The notes below the pieces were generated by a model that was not told where the DNA came from, ran no database searches, and saw only the letters and a program-made list of their open reading frames with translations. A DNA stretch of 6,034 nucleotides, from NCBI GenBank assembly GCA_905214175.1, contig CAJMLD010000103.1:1-6034 (forward strand). Reading direction: 5' to 3'. The DNA comes from an uncultured bacterium. Its GTDB lineage: Bacteria > Actinomycetota > Coriobacteriia > Coriobacteriales > Atopobiaceae. Shown here in pieces: positions 1-5,953 of the stretch. A program made the position numbers and the translations under genes. Numbering within the stretch: the first letter of the stretch is position 1; every line of letters starts with the position of its first letter.

Positions 1-461
1 GCGACTACCCTAGCGTTGCCGCAGCGGCGCTGGAAGAGATGGTCTCCTCCGTGAGCGCGGCCGGCGGCCGGCTGGTGGGGGAGGACGGCGCCATGAAGCG
101 TGGCGTCATCGTGCGCCACCTGGTGCTCCCCGGCCACGTGGACGATTCCTGCGCGGTTCTCGACCGCGTGTGGGACACCTGCGGCAACGCCGCCGACCTC
201 TCGGTCATGAACCAGTACACGCCCAACGACACCTGTCGCAAGGCCGGCGGCGACCTTGCGCGCGCGGTGACGGACGAGGAGTACGAGATTGTCCTGTGCC
301 ACGCGGACGACCTTGGCTTCGAGAACATCTGGTGGCAGGAGGGCGGGACCGTCTCCGAGAGCTTCGTGCCCGCCTTTGACGCCACGGGGGTCGAGGGACC
401 GGAGCTTCCCGGGTCCCAGCAAACGGCCTCACCGCTGACCAGCGACCCCAAAGGGGTATAG
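1..461 (+). CDS. Radical SAM protein, PflX / COG1313 type (3' end only)
   Basis: The reading frame is open from base 3 and ends with TAG at 459-461, so only the last ~152 residues are visible. The visible part matches the C-terminal end of the PflX-like radical SAM family (homologues of pyruvate formate-lyase activating enzymes): an early DYPSVAAAALEEM segment, the hallmark VRHLVLPGH, then SVMNQYTP, TDEEYEIV, and a closing WWQEGGTVSESFVPAFD. The radical SAM cysteine motif CxxxCxxC would lie upstream of the window and cannot be checked. Members are cytoplasmic Fe-S proteins thought to generate a 5'-deoxyadenosyl radical; their true substrate is mostly unknown, so a PFL-activating role should not be assumed. 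About 20 residues after the PAFD segment look like a non-conserved tail. An internal ATG at base 39 opens the same frame but lies inside the conserved region, so it is not the start. Family call fairly sure; function unsure. Confidence 0.85.
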   Translation, partial: DYPSVAAAALEEMVSSVSAAGGRLVGEDGAMKRGVIVRHLVLPGHVDDSCAVLDRVWDTCGNAADLSVMNQYTPNDTCRKAGGDLARAVTDEEYEIVLCHADDLGFENIWWQEGGTVSESFVPAFDATGVEGPELPGSQQTASPLTSDPKGV

Positions 462-462
462 A
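435..462 (+). promoter_or_regulatory. Candidate sigma-70-type promoter for the small membrane-protein gene
   Basis: CTGACC (435-440) and TATAGA (457-462) are separated by 16 bases and resemble TTGACA/TATAAT. The element overlaps the last codons of the radical SAM gene and would start transcription about 45 bases before the ATG at 514. A small CCCC-AAA-GGGG inverted repeat (447-456) lies in the spacer. Judged by eye only. Confidence 0.35.
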
Positions 463-513
463 CTCAGCATCTGTAGGCAATCGCGCGCACGTCGCGCCCA
501 CCATGGAGGTTCC

Positions 514-825
514 ATGCCAGAGAACACGCCGCTCTCCGACGAGGAGAGGTCAGAGCTCGAGAGGCTTCGCGCCGAGAAGGCCGCCCGCGAGGAGGCCCAG
601 GCCGCAGCCCGCGAGCGTGCGGAGCTCGAGCGTCTGAAGGCCGAGAAGGCCGCGAGCGAGAAGGACGCTGCCGAGCAGCGGCGCATTGCCGAGGCGCGCG
701 AGAAGGGCCGTCAACTCATGGAGCCCGATGATGACGACCTGCGCATGCCAAAGGGCCAGAAGATCGTCATAGCCGCGGTTGTCATCGTGGCGGTGGTGTG
801 GTTTCTCGCCATGGCACTCGGATAA
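514..825 (+). CDS. Small coiled-coil protein with C-terminal membrane anchor (hypothetical)
   Basis: This 103-residue protein is of unknown function and I do not recognise a named family. Residues 8-68 are almost entirely Glu, Arg, Lys and Ala with regularly spaced Leu, as in a long charged helix or coiled coil. An acidic patch (PDDDD, 71-75) follows, and residues 84-102 form one hydrophobic segment (IVIAAVVIVAVVWFLAMAL) ending one residue before the stop. There is no signal peptide, so the likely arrangement is tail-anchored, with the helical part in the cytoplasm. The ATG is supported by GGAGGT at 505-510, though the spacing is short (3-4 bases). The gene lies 52 bases after the radical SAM gene and 75 bases before pncB, with no clear terminator on either side, so read-through into pncB is possible. 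Composition and an intact frame support a real gene. A scaffold or membrane-tether role would be a guess. Confidence 0.8.
   Translation: MPENTPLSDEERSELERLRAEKAAREEAQAAARERAELERLKAEKAASEKDAAEQRRIAEAREKGRQLMEPDDDDLRMPKGQKIVIAAVVIVAVVWFLAMALG
553..654 (+). repeat. In-frame direct repeat inside the coiled-coil gene
   Basis: Two near-identical 33-base units (553-585 and 622-654) encode ELERLRAEKAA and ELERLKAEKAA (residues 14-24 and 37-47), with a 69-base (23-residue) period. This looks like an internal duplication that lengthened the helix. Confidence 0.7.
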
Positions 826-900
826 GGTACACAGCAGGAAGGCGCCCGGCGCGGGAGAGGTCTCGCGGCGGGCGTTCCAATACGGGAGGAAGAATCAGCC

Positions 901-2394
901 ATGTCGCTCACGGACCGCACCAAGCCAACCGACGTCTCGCTTAACACCGACCTCTACGAGCTCACGATGGCCCAGGGTTTCTGGGAGTCGGGCCTCGTGG
1001 ACACGCAGGCGACGTTTAACGCCTTCTTCCGCGAGAATCCCTTCGGCGGCGGCTATGCCATCGCCTGCGGCATGGGCCAGATTCCCGACCTCGTCGAGAA
1101 CTTCGTCTTCGACGACGAGGACATAGAGTATCTTGCCAGCATCCCCGCACCCGGTGGCGGCTCCATGTTCAAGCCGGCATTCCTCGAGTACCTGCGCAAC
1201 CATCACCTGGACCTCACGATTCACGCCGTGCCCGAGGGCGACGTAGTCTTCCCGCGCGAGCCCATGGTGCGCGTCCAGGGTCCGCTCATCGACTGCCAAC
1301 TCATCGAGACGGCCCTGCTCAACCTTGTGAACTTCCAGACCCTCGTGGCGACAAAGACCTCGCGCGTGGTTCGCGCGGCCGAGGGGCACCCCGTGTCTGA
1401 CTTTGGCCTGAGGCGCGCCCAGGGACCCGACGGTGGCCTTGCCGTTGCCCGTGCCTCCTACATTGCCGGCGCGAGCTCCACCTCCAACCTGCTCGCGGGC
1501 AAGATTTACGGCATCCCTGTCTTTGGCACCCACGCCCACTCCTGGGTCATGGCGTTTCCCACCGAGCTTGACGCCTTCCGTGCCTTCGCCAAGTCGAGCC
1601 CCAAGAACTGCGTGCTGCTCCTGGATACCTACGACGTCCACCAGGGAATCAAGAACGCAATTATCGTCGCCAAGGAGATGGAAGCCGCGGGCGAGCGCCT
1701 GGCTGCCATCCGCATCGACTCCGGCGACCTTGCCAAGCTCACCAAGGAGACCCGCAAGGCCTTCGACGACGCGGGACTGCCCTACGTCAAGATTTCTGCC
1801 TCGAACGATTTGGACGAGTACACCATCCAGTCGCTCTATGCCCAGGGTGCGCCCATCGACTCGTTTGGCGTGGGTACCAAGCTCGCCACCTGCGATTCCC
1901 AGCCCTCGCTTGGCGGCGTCTACAAGCTCTCGGCCGTCCGTGACTCGGCGGACGCCCCGTGGAATCCTGTGATCAAGCTCTCCGAGCAGGCCTACAAGCG
2001 CACGATCCCCGGTGTCCAGCACGTCCTGCGCTTCCTCGACGACGACCACTGCCCCGTGGGTGACATGATTCTCGACGACGCCTACGTGCGCGGCGAGGCA
2101 GCGGCCGCCACGAGCATGGAGGACATCCTCGATCCCTTCTCGTCCTACGCCCTCTCCGGCACGCCGCGCGAGCTTCTCACCTGCTACGTCGAGCATGGCA
2201 AGCGCGTGGGCGCGCCTGTGGACATCGAGGAGTCCCGCTCTCGCTGCCACAATGCGCTCATGCACCTCGACCCAGCGATCACTCGCTTCCTCAACCCGCA
2301 GGCCTACCCGGTGGGGCTTGAGCAGGGCCTCGCCGCGCTTCGTCGTGACCTCGCGGCAGAGGAGCGAAGCGGCTCGTCTCGCGTGAGGCTCTAG
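901..2394 (+). CDS. pncB: Nicotinate phosphoribosyltransferase
   Basis: Catalyses nicotinate + PRPP + ATP to nicotinate mononucleotide (with ADP, Pi and PPi), the entry step of the Preiss-Handler route to NAD, in the cytoplasm. The 497-residue length is normal for the NAPRTase family. Visible motifs in order: TDLYELTMAQ (16-25), DFGLRRAQGPDGG (167-179), GTHAHSW (209-215), DTYDVHQGIKNA (242-253), RIDSGDLAKL (271-280), ISASNDLDEY (298-307) and FGVGTKLATCDSQPSLGGVYKL as the phosphate-binding region (322-343). From family knowledge, the His in the AHS part of GTHAHSW (His213 here) should be the one phosphorylated by ATP. The start is supported by GGGAGGA at 884-890, 10 bases before the ATG. Leu is mostly CTC and Pro mostly CCC, typical of a well-expressed gene in this genome. 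I saw no convincing promoter directly upstream, so it may share a transcript with the preceding small gene. The neighbours give no sign of a dedicated NAD operon. Confidence 0.96.
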   Translation: MSLTDRTKPTDVSLNTDLYELTMAQGFWESGLVDTQATFNAFFRENPFGGGYAIACGMGQIPDLVENFVFDDEDIEYLASIPAPGGGSMFKPAFLEYLRNHHLDLTIHAVPEGDVVFPREPMVRVQGPLIDCQLIETALLNLVNFQTLVATKTSRVVRAAEGHPVSDFGLRRAQGPDGGLAVARASYIAGASSTSNLLAGKIYGIPVFGTHAHSWVMAFPTELDAFRAFAKSSPKNCVLLLDTYDVHQGIKNAIIVAKEMEAAGERLAAIRIDSGDLAKLTKETRKAFDDAGLPYVKISASNDLDEYTIQSLYAQGAPIDSFGVGTKLATCDSQPSLGGVYKLSAVRDSADAPWNPVIKLSEQAYKRTIPGVQHVLRFLDDDHCPVGDMILDDAYVRGEAAAATSMEDILDPFSSYALSGTPRELLTCYVEHGKRVGAPVDIEESRSRCHNALMHLDPAITRFLNPQAYPVGLEQGLAALRRDLAAEERSGSSRVRL

Positions 2395-2426
2395 CTCATC
2401 CGCACCTCGGCGTCTGCCAACGCCTC

Positions 2427-2435
2427 TGCTACACT
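2427..2435 (+). promoter_or_regulatory. Extended -10 promoter for argS
   Basis: TGCTACACT has a TG one base before the hexamer TACACT (2430-2435), the classic extended -10 form. No good -35 lies 16-18 bases upstream, which extended -10 promoters can tolerate. It sits in the pncB-argS gap and predicts a leader of roughly 48 bases. Assigned by eye. Confidence 0.45.
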
Positions 2436-2448
2436 GCTGCACACGGGA

Positions 2449-2466
2449 GCGCGCCAAGGGGCGCGC
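2449..2466 (+). other. GC hairpin in the pncB-argS gap (argS leader)
   Basis: GCGCGCC (2449-2455) pairs perfectly with GGCGCGC (2460-2466) around the loop AAGG. It has no T-run after it, so it is a poor intrinsic terminator for pncB. It lies 9 bases before the argS ribosome binding site GGAAGGA (2476-2482) and downstream of the predicted promoter, so it would be the main structure of the argS leader. A regulatory role is possible but unproven. Confidence 0.45.
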
Positions 2467-2490
2467 AGGTATCACGGAAGGACGGGGCAC

Positions 2491-4335
2491 ATGCCCGAGA
2501 AGATTGAGGAGCTCGTCAGGAAGGCCGTCGCGGATGCACAGGAGGCGGGCGACCTGCCCTCCTTCGAGGTTGGGGACCTTGGTCTCGAGCGCCCCGCGGA
2601 TGCCAGCAACGGTGACTGGACTACTACGCTCGCCCTGCGCTCCGCTCGTCTCGCCCATATGGCGCCCCGTGCCATCGCGCAGGCCATCGTGAGCCACATG
2701 GAGAAGGACCCCGGCATTTCGAAGGTAGAGGTCGCTGGCCCTGGCTTTGTGAACTTCTATCTCTCGGCTGCGGCAAACAACGAGGTCTTCCGTACGGTGC
2801 GCGAGCAGGGGCACGACTTTGGCCGCTCCAACATTGGCGCCGGCGAGAAGGTCCAGGTCGAGTTTGTCTCCGCCAACCCTGTGGGCCCGCTCCACATCGG
2901 TCACGGCCGCTGGGCTGCTCTCGGTGACTCGCTCTGCCGCGTGATGGAGCACGCGGGCTACAACGTCGAGCGCGAGTACTACATCAACGACCACGGCAGC
3001 CAGATGGACGTCTTTGGCAGCTCCGTTGCCGAGCGCTACCTGCAGCTTTCCCAGGTGGTCTCGGAGCGTGGCTGCTCGCTCGACGAGGCGGTGCAGGTGC
3101 TTCTCGACGACCGCAAGGCCTTCGTGGCCGACGAGGAGGATGCGCACCCCGAACTTCACCCCTACATGGACGCCTTCAACAAGAACCTCGGCGGCAATGC
3201 CTACGGCGGCGACTACATCATCGACGTGGCCCGCTACTTCATGGAGGCGGACGGCACGCGCTGGGTCGACGCGGATGCCCAGGAGCGCATGCTCGAGTTC
3301 CGCGAGCGCGGCTACAAGCTCATGCTTGACTCGATTCGCAACACGCTCGACGAGTCCCGCTGCCACTTTGACGTGTGGTTCTCCGAGCGCTCGCTCTACG
3401 AGAAGGGCGAGGACGGGACCTCAGCCGTCGACCGTGCCCTCGCGCGTCTGAACGAGATGGGCTACCTCTACCGCGACGAGGACGGCGCGCTGTGGTTCCG
3501 CTCCACCGCGCTCGGCGACGACAAGGACCGCGTGCTCATCAAGACCAACGGCGAGTACACATACTTCGCCTCCGACGTGGCATACCACTGGAACAAGTTC
3601 CAGCGTGTCGACCACGTGATTGACATCTGGGGCGCCGACCACCACGGCTACATCCAGCGCGTGGAGTCCGCTTGCGCCGCGCTTGGCTACCCCGGCAAGC
3701 TCGAGGTCCTTCTCGGCCAGCTCGTTAACCTGCTGCGCGACGGCGTGCCGGTGCGCATGTCCAAGCGCAAGGGCACCATGATCCCCTTCAAGGAGCTTAT
3801 GGACGAGGTTGGCGTGGATGCCACGCGCTACACGCTCATCTCCAAGTCGAGCAACCAGATGATTGACTTCGATATCGAGAAGGTCAAGAAGCAGGACAAC
3901 ACCAACCCCGTCTACTACGTGCAATACGCGCACGCGCGCATCTGCTCGATTCTGCGCAAGGGCGCGGGAGTGACGGCCGAGGAGGCCGAGAAGCTCGGCA
4001 TGGACGAGGTCGCCAAGCGTGCGGTGGGCGAGAACTACGACCTCGCTCTGCTCACCGATCCCACCGAGGCGACGCTTGCGCGCAAGATCTCTGAGTTCCC
4101 CGCGCTTGTTGAGGGCTGCGCGCGCGATCGCGCCCCCTTCCGCCTCACGCACTACGCCGAGGAGCTGGCAGGCGACTTCCACTCCTTCTACACGGTGTGC
4201 CAGGTGCTTCCCAGCAAGGGACGTCCGGTGGACGAGGGGCTCTCGAAGGCACGCCTTGCTGCCGTGGACGCCACGCGCAGGGTGCTCGCGCTTACGCTCG
4301 AGTTCTGCGGGGTTCACGCGCCGCAGAGCATGTAG
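2491..4335 (+). CDS. argS: Arginyl-tRNA synthetase
   Basis: Class I aminoacyl-tRNA synthetase that attaches arginine to tRNA-Arg using ATP; this family needs bound tRNA to form the adenylate. The order is an N-terminal tRNA D-loop recognition domain (about 1-115), then the catalytic fold with SANPVGPLHIGHGR (127-140; HIGH signature His135-His138), YYINDHGSQ (163-171), TYFASDVAYH (357-366), WGADHHGYIQR (380-390) and MSKRKG (423-428, the KMSKS equivalent, preceded by Arg rather than Lys). A helical DALR-type anticodon-binding domain follows, beginning near VYYVQYAHARICSILR (474-489) and ending HAPQSM. At 614 residues it is longer than the usual 550-590; much of the excess is an insertion around 186-234, between RYLQLS and GNAYGGDYIID. 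The start is supported by GGAAGGA at 2476-2482, 8 bases upstream. It appears to be transcribed alone from the promoter in the gap; no terminator is obvious after the stop. Confidence 0.97.
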   Translation: MPEKIEELVRKAVADAQEAGDLPSFEVGDLGLERPADASNGDWTTTLALRSARLAHMAPRAIAQAIVSHMEKDPGISKVEVAGPGFVNFYLSAAANNEVFRTVREQGHDFGRSNIGAGEKVQVEFVSANPVGPLHIGHGRWAALGDSLCRVMEHAGYNVEREYYINDHGSQMDVFGSSVAERYLQLSQVVSERGCSLDEAVQVLLDDRKAFVADEEDAHPELHPYMDAFNKNLGGNAYGGDYIIDVARYFMEADGTRWVDADAQERMLEFRERGYKLMLDSIRNTLDESRCHFDVWFSERSLYEKGEDGTSAVDRALARLNEMGYLYRDEDGALWFRSTALGDDKDRVLIKTNGEYTYFASDVAYHWNKFQRVDHVIDIWGADHHGYIQRVESACAALGYPGKLEVLLGQLVNLLRDGVPVRMSKRKGTMIPFKELMDEVGVDATRYTLISKSSNQMIDFDIEKVKKQDNTNPVYYVQYAHARICSILRKGAGVTAEEAEKLGMDEVAKRAVGENYDLALLTDPTEATLARKISEFPALVEGCARDRAPFRLTHYAEELAGDFHSFYTVCQVLPSKGRPVDEGLSKARLAAVDATRRVLALTLEFCGVHAPQSM

Positions 4336-4395
4336 CGCTTCTCGCCCTCCCTCTTTTGTGCGGATAGTCTGGCAGCAAAAAGCACGTATATGCTG

Positions 4396-4424
4396 TTGTT
4401 TCGGCACGGGATACACATTAAGAT
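4396..4424 (+). promoter_or_regulatory. Candidate promoter of the tandem winged-helix regulator gene
   Basis: TTGTTT (4396-4401) and TAAGAT (4419-4424) are 17 bases apart in a part of the 4336-4531 gap that is AT-rich for this window. TATACT (4424-4429) is an alternative -10 with a worse spacing to any -35. Either would give a leader of about 95-100 bases before GTG 4532. This gap holds no recognisable gene or RNA. Confidence 0.45.
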
Positions 4425-4432
4425 ATACTTGT

Positions 4433-4442
4433 TCTTTAAAGA
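4433..4442 (+). promoter_or_regulatory. Palindrome TCTTTAAAGA, possible operator
   Basis: A perfect 10-base palindrome lies just downstream of the candidate -10, where bound repressor would block initiation. MarR-type proteins often bind AT-rich palindromes in their own promoters, so autoregulation by the downstream gene is a reasonable but untested inference. An inverted pair GTATAT (4386-4391) / ATATAC (4423-4428) brackets the same promoter. Confidence 0.3.
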
Positions 4443-4518
4443 GGGCTGCGGGTTAGCATCGGGTGTGTGTTGCCTGGCACTACAACGTCGTCCCATCCGT
4501 TCGGGCGCGGCTAGAGAC

Positions 4519-4526
4519 AGAGGTGG
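4519..4526 (+). promoter_or_regulatory. Ribosome binding site that sets the regulator start at GTG 4532
   Basis: AGAGGTGG ends 5 bases before GTG 4532 (8 bases from its GAGG core), a good Shine-Dalgarno match. The farther upstream in-frame GTG at 4463 has its nearest purine run (AAAGAGGG) 17 bases away, too far, and ATG 4550 has none. Confidence 0.6.
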
Positions 4527-4531
4527 GCCTT

Positions 4532-5260
4532 GTGGACCTGCGCGAGTACATGTCGGTACGCAGAGCGTACAATCTCGTGCGTCAGTCACAGCCTGCGCGT
4601 GACAGACTCACGTTCGAGGAGTTTGCAGTTCTTTGCCGTCTGCAGGTGGCAGGTGAGCCGCTGAAGACCTCGGTTATCGCCGAGTACCAGGGAGCGCTCC
4701 GGCCCACCATGACCCATCGCACCAATCACCTGGAGGAGCTGGGTCTCATCTCCCGTGGGGAGGGCGGCAGGGACCGTCGCAATGTCGTGTGCGCCGTCAC
4801 ACAGAAGGGCGCTCTCCATGTCGAGGAGCTCTCCTCGCTCACCTGCAAGGAGATTCAGCCTGGCCAGCCGCTTTCTCGCACGCTTCCCGAGCGCATCGTC
4901 AAGTACGTCGATGCCATGGGGTCGGTCTTTGCCAAGGCGGGAGACCTCGTACTTCTCGCCATGTACCTCGAAGATTCCGGTCCGGTCACCATCACGGGTC
5001 TCGTGGACGAGCTGGGGCTGCTGCAGCCTACGGTTTCGATGTCAGTCTCGTCCCTGGTGGCAGAAGGCCTCATTGTGCGCGGGCCATCACGGGCGTCTGG
5101 GCTCTCCCTCACGCCTCAGGGCTCTGTGCGCGCCTCGGAGGTTGCCGCGCGCATTGGCGAGATCGTCGTGAAGCGTCGTCCCAGGGGACAAAAGCAGGAG
5201 GAGCCCGAGCGGGCCGCCGAACAGGCACCTGAGCAAGCTTCCGAGCAAGCAGGGGAGTAG
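4532..5260 (+). CDS. Transcriptional regulator with two MarR-like winged-helix domains
   Basis: With the GTG start at 4532 the protein has 242 residues. The first winged helix spans about 27-100: helix-turn-helix KTSVIAEYQGALRPTMTHRTNHLEELGLISR, then a wing with the MarR hallmark GGRDRRNVVCAVTQKG (78-93). A linker (about 101-135) leads to a second winged helix (about 138-205): VTITGLVDELGLLQPTVSMSVSSLVAEGLIVR, followed by a wing lacking the DRR motif (GPSRASGLSLTPQG). The tail is basic (KRRPRG, 214-219) and then a low-complexity EQAP-EQAS-EQAG repeat (230-241). Ordinary MarR proteins are about 140-180 residues with one such domain and act as homodimers; here one chain could supply both DNA-reading heads. 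No ligand or target can be read from the sequence. Likely autoregulated through the upstream palindrome, and transcribed alone, ending at the hairpin at 5344-5376. An in-frame GTG at 4463 would add 23 residues that do not look conserved. Confidence 0.85.
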   Translation: MDLREYMSVRRAYNLVRQSQPARDRLTFEEFAVLCRLQVAGEPLKTSVIAEYQGALRPTMTHRTNHLEELGLISRGEGGRDRRNVVCAVTQKGALHVEELSSLTCKEIQPGQPLSRTLPERIVKYVDAMGSVFAKAGDLVLLAMYLEDSGPVTITGLVDELGLLQPTVSMSVSSLVAEGLIVRGPSRASGLSLTPQGSVRASEVAARIGEIVVKRRPRGQKQEEPERAAEQAPEQASEQAGE

Positions 5261-5343
5261 CTCCACTGCGGCATGGTTCCTGGTTTATTTCCAACCTCAG
5301 CGAGATACCTTGAGCAGATTACGAGTCTTCACACTTAGCGAGA

Positions 5344-5380
5344 CGGATGGGAGGCCCCCTCTGGGCCTCCCATCCGCTTT
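5344..5380 (+). terminator. Intrinsic terminator after the regulator gene
   Basis: Fourteen perfectly paired bases (5344-5357 with 5363-5376, beginning CGGATGGGAGG) close a 5-base loop CCTCT and are followed by CTTT. The T-run is short but the stem is very stable. It lies 83 bases after the regulator stop. It also means the phosphatase coding region after it needs its own transcript or read-through. Confidence 0.75.
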
Positions 5381-5400
5381 CCCGCAGGTGCAGGATGCGT

Positions 5401-5407
5401 GGGGAGG
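5401..5407 (+). promoter_or_regulatory. Ribosome binding site that sets the phosphatase start at ATG 5415
   Basis: GGGGAGG lies 7 bases before ATG 5415. The frame is also open back to TTG 5310, but that stretch would run through the terminator hairpin and encodes nothing family-like. Confidence 0.6.
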
Positions 5408-5414
5408 CGTCGCG

Positions 5415-5864
5415 ATGGGTCCGACGGCCACGCTCTGCCAGCACGCTGCTCGCCGCCTCTTTGCAGTCGATCCCGATCTGCTGCTCCTCGGCGTCTACTA
5501 CGTTTTGATCGCAGCCGCCTTCCTAGTCTTCGAGGCGTTCCCGATAAACTACCGGCCGATCCCCATCGACGGCGTCATGGAGGCGTCCTACCCGTCCTCG
5601 ACGACGCTGCTGGTCCTGGGCGTCATGCCGACGCTGGCCTACCAGATCGCGCGGAGGTCGAAGAGTATTCAGGCAAAGGTTGTCGTCGTCGCATTCGTGG
5701 CCGCGTTCTCCGCCCTCATGGTCGCCGGCAGGCTGGTCTCCGGCGTGCACTGGGCCACCGACATCGTCGGCTCGATCCTCCTGGCGGCAGGCCTGTTCGC
5801 GATGTACCGGTACGTCGTTGCGCGAGCCGACGCAAGGCTTACCGCTGCACGATCGGAGGGATGA
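5415..5864 (+). CDS. PAP2-family membrane phosphatase, N-terminally truncated (probable remnant)
   Basis: The 149 residues match the catalytic half of a PAP2 (type 2 phosphatidic acid phosphatase) membrane protein, a family that removes phosphate from lipid phosphates. Visible: DPDLLLLGVYY (19-29), NYRPIPIDG (45-53, with the motif-1 Arg-Pro), EASYPSSTTLL (56-66, motif 2) and GRLVSGVHWATDIVG (105-119, motif 3, with Arg106, nucleophile His112 and Asp116). Hydrophobic segments lie near 21-41, 62-76, 88-104 and 113-133. Motif 2 reads PSST where classical PAP2 proteins have PSGH; from memory this Ser-Thr version occurs in a subgroup of gut-bacterial members. Those members are about 210-230 residues with extra membrane segments before DPDLLLLG; here those are missing, and the homology starts about 15 residues after the ATG. 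Leu is mostly CTG and Pro mostly CCG, unlike pncB and argS, suggesting transfer. The stop is two bases before the truncated XRE start. It may be translated, but activity is doubtful. Confidence 0.7.
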   Translation: MGPTATLCQHAARRLFAVDPDLLLLGVYYVLIAAAFLVFEAFPINYRPIPIDGVMEASYPSSTTLLVLGVMPTLAYQIARRSKSIQAKVVVVAFVAAFSALMVAGRLVSGVHWATDIVGSILLAAGLFAMYRYVVARADARLTAARSEG

Positions 5865-5866
5865 CC

Positions 5867-5953
5867 ATGGAGTTCGGCGAGAAGCTCCAGGAGCTAAGGT
5901 TACCAGCGAAAACCCGGTCGGATGACGTCATGACGTCGTCGTACTTGAAGTGA
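5867..5953 (+). pseudogene. 5' fragment of an XRE-type helix-turn-helix regulator gene
   Basis: ATG 5867 has GGAGGG (5855-5860) six bases upstream and opens a 28-codon frame. The first eleven residues, MEFGEKLQELR, are the typical opening of XRE/Cro-type helix-turn-helix proteins, where a KxxGLTQEELA segment would follow. Instead the frame continues LPAKTRSDDVM and stops at TGA 5951-5953, with no helix-turn-helix in any of the three forward frames. The earlier ATG 5861 overlaps the phosphatase stop as ATGA but lies too close to the binding site. A start two bases after the PAP2 stop suggests translational coupling in an ancestral two-gene operon. The break point is near 5899. With so few residues the match is suggestive, not certain; a genuine 28-residue peptide is the alternative. 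Confidence 0.5.

Noticed and set aside
446..456. CCCC-AAA-GGGG as a terminator for the radical SAM gene
   Set aside because: The stem is only four pairs, has no T-run, lies before the stop codon and fits better as part of a promoter spacer.
2395..2490. T-box or other riboswitch ahead of argS
   Set aside because: The gap is under 100 bases, and I see no specifier loop or conserved T-box sequence, only a short GC hairpin.
895..3366. An 823-codon open frame on the minus strand across pncB and argS
   Set aside because: It is the mirror of two certain genes whose third positions are mostly C or G, which removes stops from this antisense frame. The translation is a Val/Leu/Gly/Ala-rich shadow with no family motif, and it spans an intergenic gap.
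3421..4416. A 331-codon open frame on the minus strand over the end of argS
   Set aside because: Same codon-bias shadow effect; no recognisable motifs.
4463..4531. GTG 4463 as the regulator start (265 residues)
   Set aside because: The nearest purine-rich site is 17 bases away and the extra 23 residues look non-coding, while GTG 4532 has a well-spaced AGAGGTGG.
5310..5414. TTG 5310 as the phosphatase start (184 residues)
   Set aside because: The added stretch crosses the terminator hairpin, has no ribosome binding site and does not resemble the family; ATG 5415 has a good one.
5399..5953. A 184-codon frame overlapping the phosphatase in another phase
   Set aside because: It is Arg-rich out-of-frame translation of the PAP2 gene; only its last 28 codons, starting at ATG 5867, look meaningful.
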